From the NCBI GenBank assembly GCA_958510825.1, contig OY294049.1, forward strand, positions 25,812,986 through 25,876,985: a stretch of DNA of 64,000 nt. Direction: 5' to 3'. Below are positions 58,701 through 64,000 of the stretch, one piece after another. A program made the position numbers and the translations under genes. The notes under the pieces were generated by a model, which was given only the letters and a program-made list of their open reading frames with translations, did not search any database and was not told the DNA's origin. The DNA is from Brachypterus glaber. Taxonomy: Eukaryota > Arthropoda > Insecta > Coleoptera > Kateretidae. Positions within the stretch are counted from its first letter, which is position 1. Each line of letters begins with the position of its first letter.

Positions 58701-60986
58701 TATAGCCAGATGCAAATAAAAAATATATATTTTTTCAGAGCAGTGTAATTACACCTATTCTTATATATGTTGGATGTTGAACACGAATCATAAAAAAGGC
58801 ATTTAATGAGCTCATTTTTTGCTACACTGGAATTGCAGATGAGATTTCACAATTTTAGACACTTTTTTCAGTCTAGCAAAAAAATGAGCCCATGAGTTGC
58901 CTTTTTTATGGCGGATCCATATTCAGCATCTCAAAATACATATGAATATGTGGGTCTCAACCCCAGTACTGTCAAAAATTTTTGTAGGCATTAATAAGGC
59001 CCACAAAAAAAAAATGTCTGTGCTGGGGTTGAGACCCACCCACTCTTATGTATTTTGGGATGCTGCATTGCTACATTGAAATAATGAGATTTTTACCATT
59101 TTAGACAGTTTTTTCAGTGTAGCAAAAAAAATGAGATCATAAAGTGCCGTTTTTATGGCAGATTCGCGTTCAGTATCCCAAAATACATACGAGTAGGTGG
59201 GTCACAACCCCAGCACATACAACTTTTTTTGTGGGCCTGTGTTATCAAACCTGTAGGCACTTAGATATCTTTAAGGGAACTTTCAAGTATTACGTAATGC
59301 TCCTAGGGGGGTGGGGGTCATTTTGGAGTATTACGCCCATGTTAATGGTATAGGAAAATAGCGTTATAGGGGGGGGTCCAAAATTATCAAAATTTGCGTT
59401 ACGTAATACTTGAAAGTTCCCTAATGAGTATTTTCTACTTTATCTTACGTATTAATAATGGAAAGTCAAATAATATTTAAATTAAGAATAATGTTAGATT
59501 TGTTTAAATTTCTAACGTTAGAAAAAGGTTAGAATTTAGAAAGGTAACTAACGTTGGAATTATGTATTTTATAACTTAAGATCTATACTAATTATATTTT
59601 ATAACATTTTGCATGACGTCAGAGACTAAGCATAACAAGGTCTCTAATTAATGTTAGGTTTATGTACTTTTTTATCAGGGTATTTTTACTTAACCCTCTA
59701 CCGCTTAAAATAGTATATTGTTTTACTAAGAGGAAAAGTGAAGCTTTTTTTTACTAGTTCGTAGAATTTACGGACGACGCGAAGCGGAATCCGGAAACTA
59801 CAGACTAGTAAAAAAAGCACTTTTCCTCTGAGTGAAACATACTATTTTTTCTTCAAGCATCCTATATATTTTTTTTAAATATTAATTTTTGAATTTAATT
59901 TATTCAGTAATAAAGTATGTTTTTTTTATTAAAATAGGCCAATAAAACCCTTTCGAAATAAACTTAAACCTTCCTTGGCTCACTTTAAATTTTTTTCGTA
60001 GGCTAAATCGTACACTTTTCGCGGTCGATGGTAACTTGTCTAATGTAGCATTTGCAATTTCGGAGAGATTTGTAGATGTATAAACCATATATTCTTCTTC
60101 TTTTAATCAATTTTACACAAGGTTTTTGCACAGAATCTCGAGTCAACCACCTGTTTACGTAATAAACAAACAAGTTTGAAGTATGGCTGTCATCAAAGTA
60201 AAAGAGTGCTGTCGCCAGTGGTGGTTTTGCTAACTCACTTTTTTTACGGCGTACAACAATGAACTCATTTTTTTACTGTAAAAAAATAGATCACTTCTAA
60301 CTAGTGTGTTCAGTTATAAAATATGAACATTTTAGTACTCTTGAAGAAAAAATTTTTGTTTTTAGAAATGTATATTCGTGATATTCAAGGTAAGCAGTGT
60401 GATCCAGCAGCAACCCCAACCAAAGATAAGGAAACAGTAGCAACAGCTTTAATGGATGGCCATAATGGTCTTGGTGCTGTTATTGGAAAATTGTGTATGG
60501 ATGAAGCCATGAAAAAAGCAGAAGAAGTTGGAATTGGCATAGTAGTTGTCCATGGTAACAAATTTTAAAAGTTTTTTAAACAAAATAATAATGATTAATT
60601 TTTGTGAAGGTTCAAATCATTATGGAATTGCGGGTATGTATGGCCTGCAAGCTATAAAAAAAGGATTAATTGGAATGAGTTTTACAAATACTTCACCTTT
60701 GATGGCTCCAACAAGAGCTAAAAATGTAAGATTAATTACTAAAGAATTTTGAGATAATAACGTAGTATTTTTAAACAGGATTCATTTAAAACATCATTCA
60801 AAAAACTTGCTTTGCTTTATTGGGGAAGCTTTCTTCAGTTAAAAAAAAATATTGTTTGAGTGGTTTAATCCTAGTGTTTCTTTTCAGGCTGCTCTGGGGA
60901 CAAACCCCATAGCTCTTGGAGCTCCCGCTAGCTCCGGTGATAGTTTTGTGTTGGATATGGCTACTACAGCTGTTGCTCTTGGAAAG
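46794..60986 (+). CDS. Gene C: Ldh_2 family oxidoreductase, leaderless (partial, exons 1-5)
   Basis: Exons seen: 46794-46803, 48063-48215, 60366-60554, 60610-60725 and 60888-60986, giving 189 codons; exons 6-8 must lie beyond the right edge. Exon 1 is only ATGGATGCTG, so the protein starts MDA and enters the catalytic domain directly (QPITSTCEARRFMTDC), without the basic leader of A and B; a cytosolic enzyme is inferred. RGHYSHG, GSNHYGIAG, NTSPLMAPTR and GTNP are intact. Exon 2 is one codon shorter than in A and B. Exon 3 is closer to B than to A (KQCDPAATPTKDKETVATAL). Intron 5 has a GC donor (AAG|GCAAGT at 60987) like gene A. Intron 2 is 12.1 kb and hosts a DIRS element and a 2.65-kb foldback. 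An unseen alternative upstream first exon cannot be excluded. Confidence 0.88.
46985..47830. repeat. CGCCTGCGGCGCTAA motif array in gene C intron 1
   Basis: Motif copies start near 46999, 47243, 47353, 47480, 47617 and 47768 (variants such as TGCCTGCGGCGTTAAAC and ACTGCGCCGCTAAAC), about 110-150 bp apart after the first. Spacers share ATAATGTGATATTACAATTTT and TCTCTGTCTATTTGAAG with the array upstream of gene B (23765-24290). A MITE is inserted at about 47029-47196. Confidence 0.65.
47029..47196. mobile_element. G-rich hairpin MITE (AGGCGTAACCAGG / GTTACGCCT)
   Basis: AGAGGCGTAACCAGG at the left and CGTTACGCCTAT at the right are inverted, with opposed G and C runs inside (GGGGGGGCTTGAGCCCC, GGCTAAGCCCCCCC). 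It interrupts the motif array. Confidence 0.6.
48864..49903. mobile_element. 1.04-kb inverted-repeat (foldback) element
   Basis: TATATCCGTGAAACTATA at the left pairs with TATAGTTTCACGGATATA at the right, and arms of roughly 500 bp (ACAGAATAACGATGCCCCCG, GTGCAGTCCTTCACTATAA and others) meet near 49385. A 50-bp stretch with GCACGTATGCCATTTT and ATTTGATCGATTGTA occurs both just outside (48811-48860) and inside (48955-49007) the left arm. Confidence 0.65.
49944..50143. repeat. DIRS inverted terminal repeat (3' side)
   Basis: It begins ATTGTACGATCAAACGAAC, continues GAGGCGTTTCTTCCGAGTAG, then the shared part ending CTACCTTCATAACG. The shared part is the complement of 55063-55205. Confidence 0.85.
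50222..50358. repeat. DIRS internal complementary region
   Basis: The first half (TGATCTACTCGGAAGAAACG ... GATCGTACAAT) is the complement of the outer left end. The second half (ATTATTTTTCGGCGTTTCTT) is the complement of the outer right end. They join near 50289. In DIRS models this region templates joining of the two ends during replication. Confidence 0.85.
50632..51728 (-). pseudogene. DIRS tyrosine recombinase
   Basis: The core-binding part reads LDVMLNSLSKSTKAQYNTAY, then a TAG stop where a Trp codon is likely, then FTASIPQVLLFLQYQF. The catalytic part shows TTGHRIQTFSLI (catalytic Arg), STRHAATSKAYRAGVSID (HxxR region) and AGWSSKSKTFLKFYNR (His/Trp and the nucleophile Tyr). One frameshift separates 50901 from 50862. 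The residues are preserved but the frame is not, so it has been silenced recently. Confidence 0.88.
51560..51919 (-). pseudogene. DIRS segment after RNase H
   Basis: SWNRDPNCIAVDAFTVSW followed by YYFYAFPPFAMVLRVLRKI and GVLVIPYWKSQAWFTLFL matches the conserved stretch linking RNase H to recombinase in DIRS elements. It is cut from the RNase H by the insertion at 51920-52290. Confidence 0.75.
51920..52290. mobile_element. 371-bp AT-rich insertion in the DIRS element
   Basis: GCTATA flanks it on both sides (51914-51919, 52291-52296), and DIRS homology continues directly on either side. The insert is very AT-rich, with AGCTATA palindromic pieces; no clear terminal inverted repeats or coding. 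Confidence 0.5.
52288..52975 (-). pseudogene. DIRS RNase H domain
   Basis: MVASVPAVKYGMLYTKKLE is followed by FEIYTDSSKSGWGAYLAG (first catalytic Asp), HINYLELLAIFHSFG (Glu in LEL) and ILLRVDNTTALAN (Asp in DNTTA), then after a frameshift near 52575 INRMGSIKYPKLNDLS, IWNWCEHMDIWIKASYVPTS and NLADESSR. The acidic residues are present. Confidence 0.88.
52980..53795 (-). pseudogene. DIRS reverse transcriptase
   Basis: An open start at 53795-53508 reads KKLIEKKAIVPCEPTKDQFV and SPFFLVQKPNGEKRFILNLK. The rest needs several frame changes: KMENFRTVAKLLQKGWYMA, YEFVALCFGYALAPLVFSKI and VVVYLDDFIFLAETAI, where YLDD is the intact catalytic box (about 53230-53250). Confidence 0.8.
53868..54977 (-). CDS. 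DIRS gag-like protein (369 aa, open)
   Basis: An uninterrupted frame starts MEKSKKRSRSRSRDADKEN. It has an N-terminal SR/RS-rich basic region, a leucine-patterned short helix (residues about 20-40), a Pro-rich linker (PPGTPAPRPNPPATPPP), an acidic EEEEHVLQVELDEE patch, a folded middle, and a basic Pro/Gln/His-rich tail (RQQGQAPQRPKYHPHPHRH). Position before the reverse transcriptase fits DIRS gag. The role, assumed from family, is RNA packaging. It is the only fully open DIRS frame here. Confidence 0.8.
   Translation of the reverse strand: MEKSKKRSRSRSRDADKENVNKRLRRLEHVLQQLERHVQKSRHESGDDRSPSCSTPEPESTRSHSREPSSPGESLAHTSRRRSSGQNSPPRSSGSRRSRSPRRPQTPPGTPAPRPNPPATPPPEEEEHVLQVELDEETLQALGGDPLNKKGEDFELHSALVSRWEHPLANGLKREDKGTLLEKYLIPVNLKTLNAPKLFPEIQILSPSFTIKDKYQVSSQQQLGAWIAALGTVLNDILKNKNEHQKALLPGLIDVGKLLTDLHYKMSISRRSCITPQLNKNIKPIAMACKIDTFLYSAEFNEKCKSIKDLEKYSKELKPEPLQAFKKPTVCKPSTSGSGNRYAPFRPRDPRQQGQAPQRPKYHPHPHRH
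55063..55223. repeat. DIRS inverted terminal repeat (5' side)
   Basis: From CGTTATGAAGGTAGGTAAAG to GGAAGAAACGCCGAAAAAT, complementary to the left repeat except at the outermost end, where the two ends differ as DIRS ends do. Confidence 0.85.
55513..58165. mobile_element. 2.65-kb foldback element (arms about 1.2 kb)
   Basis: GGGTATTTCTGTACGAATCC at the left is the complement of the right end. The arms (55513-about 56755 and about 56935-58165) remain highly complementary, for example GGCGTTCCCTTTTGGAAAAT at 56704 against its mirror near 56985. The spacer is only about 180 bp. ATAA flanks both sides (55509-55512, 58166-58169). No coding sequence recognised; the minus-strand frame 56288-56485 is AT-rich chance. 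Confidence 0.85.
58749..59240. repeat. Alternating direct and inverted repeat cluster
   Basis: The unit with TGGGTCTCAACCCCAG, AAATACATA and TTTTTTCAGT.TAGCAAAAAAATGAG occurs about four times in alternating orientation, e.g. GGGTCTCAACCCCAG at 58950 faced by CTGGGGTTGAGACCC at 59022. Non-coding. Confidence 0.6.
59275..59421. mobile_element. PIF/Harbinger-type MITE, copy 3
   Basis: Ends GGGAACTTTCAAGTATTACG and complement; TAA on both sides (59272-59274, 59422-59424). Confidence 0.82.
59707..59850. repeat. Hairpin MITE of about 144 bp
   Basis: AAAATAGTATATTGTTTTAC with AGAGGAAAAGTG and CTTTTTTTACTAGT is mirrored on the right (ACTAGTAAAAAAAGCACTTTTCCTCT, AACATACTATTTT). The loop carries GACGACGCGAAGCGG. 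Confidence 0.6.
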
Positions 60987-61046
60987 GCAAGTAAAAAAAA
61001 AACGTATATTTATCGTTAAAATTAAATGTGCAGGAAACAGTGTATA

Positions 61047-61658
61047 CAGGGTTATCAGAAACTGGCATGCCAAAATTTAGGAGCTGATTTTACATTCAAA
61101 AATATGAAAAAAGTTCTCAAACAGGTGGGTCCGTAAATGAGCACTAATGGAGCTGCGGCCCTTCGAAGATGGACTATTGAATGGGGAACAAAAAATCACC
61201 AATAAAATTTTAATTCTGCAGGGCGATTCTTTATTTTAAAGTAATCAAAAAAGTATTTTTCACCGAAACACCTAAATTTAACACACAAAATGTTACTTCC
61301 TCTTATTTATTGATTTTTTTAAACGGTTGTTCCTATAGTGTTACATTATATGATATTTTTTGTGTTTTTACTTAAGGAAAATTCTAATCTATAGTTTTTA
61401 CAAAAAATCCAAAAAAAAACTTGTCGGTCTAGGCACTCCTCTGGATAGATTCAAAAAAGTAAATTAAGATAAACTAATTGCCCTTATTAACACTAGTATC
61501 CACGCAAAACCTCGTCGCTCTAGCGTTATCAACTAAAACCTTCATTTTCGGACCAACCGTTATGAAACTTTTTTTCATATTTTTGTACTTATGTAGAACC
61601 ACCTCTTAAATTTTGGCATTCCAGTTATTGATCACCCGGGTGATCAACAACCGGCCTG
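61047..61658 (+). mobile_element. CAGGGTT-ended member of the CAGGGTG MITE family (gene C intron 5)
   Basis: Left CAGGGTTATCAGAAACTGGC and right end TTGATCACCC..GGCCTG, flanked by TA. Near the right end an extra palindrome GATCACCCGGGTGATC is present. Confidence 0.65.
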
Positions 61659-61750
61659 TATAAGTAAAATCAAGACTATGCAAAATGACGCCTTCACAAG
61701 ATACCGGCTTATTTTTCATGTCGCCCATTTCGCCATGGTAATGTGTTGTT

Positions 61751-61958
61751 GTGGATAACCTTCAAAAGCAGACCCATGATAAAATGTATGATAATATCAC
61801 ATTATGCAAAATACGAGAGTATTTACTAAACACTAAAAATACTATTTACGTACTATTTTGTGATGACATCCATTTGAATATTCGTGATTCTATCTATAAT
61901 GTTATTTCGTCTTTCTCGAAATCATCAGCCTTATGTATCCTGTATGTTGTTAAGGTGG
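61751..61958 (+). other. Unrecognised open frame truncated by a Tc1 insertion
   Basis: From a GTG after a TAA at 61739-61741 the frame reads QKQTHDKMYDNITLCKIREY, NTKNTIYVLFCDDIHLNIRD and SIYNVISSFSKSSALCILYV, then runs into the transposon end at 61962. Composition (mixed polar, few Lys-rich or Phe-rich runs) looks more protein-like than most chance frames here. I do not recognise the family; it could be a gene fragment carried by a transposon or a pseudogene. Confidence 0.3.
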
Positions 61959-61961
61959 GTA

Positions 61962-63443
61962 CAGTTCCCGGCATAAAAAATGAGATATTGACATATTGCG
62001 ATCTGACATTTAATAGTAATAATTCCTGGATTAAATTGGATTTAAAAAAATAGGTTATGGTTAAATATTAGTTTTTATGAAAGAATTGATTGGTTGACTG
62101 ACAACTAATAGTTGTTACTACTAACCCCCAGACTGAAAGTTAATATATACTCAAAAACAATAACGAAACTGAAAATACATTTTTTATTAAAAACAAAAAC
62201 CCAAAAACATTTATTCTTATACTAAAATAGGTATAGAATAATATTTTGAGCTATAAAAATCTTAATCATAATACAAAAGCATGGAGAGCCCCAAATAAGT
62301 TACAAAACTTGTCAAGAAGAATAAATTTGGTACTAGAAAACAATGTAAATAATAATAATTAATATCTTGTTGGATTTCCATTGTTTTCTAGTACCAAATT
62401 TATTCTTCTTGGCATTAAATTAACAAGGTTTTGGCAATACTGCACTGTTAAGTTATTCCAAGCTTCACGAATAGCTTCAATTAGTTGAGCTCTATTTTGG
62501 GGCCTAAAATTAACTGTGTTTGATTAAGATCTGGGCTATGAGATGGCCATGGTAATACGTGGACATTATGGCGTCTGAGGCATCTTTGCACAGAGTTTGA
62601 CATGTGCACTGAGCAGTTATCTTGTTGGAATATAAAGTTGTTATTGGGAAATACTTGATTAACTGATGGTAGCATTGCTTCTTCAAGAATTCTGCAGTAA
62701 GATTCTCCATTAAGGTTTTCTTCTAGAATAGAATAGAATGTAGTACACATTGATTGCTTATCCAAGCCCAGGTATTTACTGAAAATCTTGAAGCGCGAAC
62801 TTTTCGAGTATAACGCTCATTGTAACGCGTACCATGTGGCCGATATACCTTAATTTTACCATCGGAAGATGATTTAAAGGTTTTTTCATCAGAAAACACC
62901 ACGTTTTGCCAAAAATTTGCATCCGTGTGGTTTAGGGCAAATACCAACCTAGACCCCTTGTGATCATATGATAACAATGGCTTTTTAGCAGCAGTCCTAC
63001 ATTTCATTTCAGAATTCTCAATTCTTCTGCGGGCTGTTCGGTCTGAAGCTATAAAATTGACTTCTACCAGGGGTAGTTTTAAATGGATCATCTCTCAGAA
63101 CATCCAAGAATGATTCATCCTGCTCCTCTGTTGTTTTTCGTGGTCTTCCTGATCTTTGTCTTGCAGTTGTTCGTTCTGTTTCCCACTTCTTTTTTATTCT
63201 CCCTATGGTGCTTCGGTGAATTCCAAATTCATCAGATACCTGGTCAATAGTTTTCCCATTTTCCAAATGTGCGGCTATTATAGTTCTTTGGGTCTAGGCA
63301 TAATTTTAATTTATTTTATTTTATTTCTGCTTTTAACTGACAATATAGACACTAACTGTCATAAACCTTCTAGATTAACAAATGTTTAAAACCTAATTCA
63401 AACGTTACCATTTTTCATATCTCATTTTTTACGCCGGGAACTG
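61962..63443 (-). mobile_element. Tc1-like transposon with TA duplication (gene C intron 5)
   Basis: Ends CAGTTCCCGGC(A/G)TAAAAAAT and complement are flanked by TA (61960-61961, 63444-63445). Transposase runs on the minus strand. Within it, 62320-62413 forms a hairpin of about 35-bp arms (AATTTGGTACTAGAAAACAA and complement), which duplicates the C-terminal coding end in reverse. Confidence 0.85.
62359..63301 (-). pseudogene. Tc1-type transposase, broken
   Basis: Start MPRPKEL at 63301, frameshift, then HLENGKTIDQVSDEFGIHRS (helix-turn-helix), RQRSGRPRKTT linker, VVFSDEKTFKSSSDGKIKVY (first Asp), FQQDNCSVHMSNSVQ (second Asp), PWPSHSPDLN, and AQLIEAIREAWNNL to the TAA at 62361-62359. The stretch that should hold the third acidic residue after SPDLN appears deleted, so catalysis is lost. 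Confidence 0.85.
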
Positions 63444-63445
63444 TA

Positions 63446-64000
63446 AGCCAATATTTGCCATGTTAAGACATTTTATTTTTTACTGCATTCAAATTTATTT
63501 GTAATCACCTGAAACTTTACCATATTAACAATAAACATATCTTTATTCTAATGGGTAAAAAATAAACAAACTGCAGGAGCTTAAAAAAAAATAATATTGC
63601 TTTTTAAAAAAGATTGCATACTGACAATATTAGGAACACATGTGCCGAAATTTTTTAAAAAGCATTAATTGATTTTATCAAGGGAGGCATTAAAATCGTA
63701 AATTTTACAACATCATTTTGACTAGAGATTTTAAAAGTTGGGTTAAGCTTTTGACAAAAACCGTCTAGGGTAAAATACAGTAAATAATGGATTTTTTGTT
63801 AGTTTTTTTTTGTATTGTACTATTTAAATTTTTCTTATAATGCTTTATAATAAGAAAAGTTATGTAAATTAGGTTGTTTTATTTTTCCGATAAATTTTAT
63901 TCTACTAATTTTAATTTTTAGAAAAAAAAATCAAAGCGGATACTGTGTTTTTGCTTTGATATGTTTTGAATTTGACAAATAAATAACATTACTTTAAAAA
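63446..64000. other. Gene C intron 5, AT-rich
   Basis: No exon matching the next conserved segment (IELAKRK...GSEMNSGYKGFG) is present before the edge, so intron 5 of gene C continues past the window. Confidence 0.6.

Overview
The window looks like an AT-rich, repeat-laden insect nuclear genome, most probably a beetle. The evidence is GT-AG/GC-AG introns with phased short exons, kilobase introns packed with animal-type transposons (DIRS, Penelope-like, RNase H-bearing LINEs, Transib, hAT, piggyBac, Tc1/mariner, PIF/Harbinger and Mutator-type MITEs), and no prokaryotic gene organisation. The beetle call is inference; no sequence here proves the order. The only clear host genes are three tandem, same-strand (+) paralogues of the malate/L-lactate/sulfolactate dehydrogenase (Ldh_2) family of NAD(P)-dependent oxidoreductases. 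Gene A (619-5915) and gene B (24432-42259) are complete 8-exon genes with identical intron phases and a basic N-terminal exon that looks like a mitochondrial presequence. Gene C (46794 to beyond the right edge) shows exons 1-5 only and starts with a 3-codon exon without the leader. 

Layout: 1-6000 gene A, with a foreign TIR transposon and a LINE reverse-transcriptase relic in its last intron. 6000-24400 is intergenic and is a stack of nested transposons: hAT MITEs, a CACAGTG-ended element, a Tc1 relic, inverted Penelope-like copies split by a 2.66-kb element, a 266-bp palindrome and a piggyBac MITE. 24400-42260 is gene B, whose long introns 1 and 2 hold a foldback-type element, LINE 3' ends, a tRNA-like SINE candidate and a broken Transib transposon with a RAG1-like transposase and RSS-like ends; its intron 6 holds a LINE that itself carries a Mutator-type MITE. 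42260-46790 is intergenic: Penelope-type terminal repeats and two hAT MITEs back to back. 46794-64000 is gene C; its 12-kb intron 2 holds a structurally complete DIRS retrotransposon (49944-55223) with inverted terminal repeats and the internal complementary region, and a 2.65-kb foldback palindrome (55513-58165). Intron 5 holds a Tc1-like transposon. 

Biology: the array seems to have arisen by tandem duplication followed by independent transposon bloating of introns. Gain or loss of the first-exon leader suggests mitochondrial (A, B) versus cytosolic (C) forms. Nothing seen is a new cellular system of certain function. The most notable signals are the Transib with recombination-signal-like termini (and a second element with heptamer-22-nonamer ends at both termini), the complete DIRS architecture, the recurrent GC splice donor in the same intron of two paralogues, and the very long palindromes.
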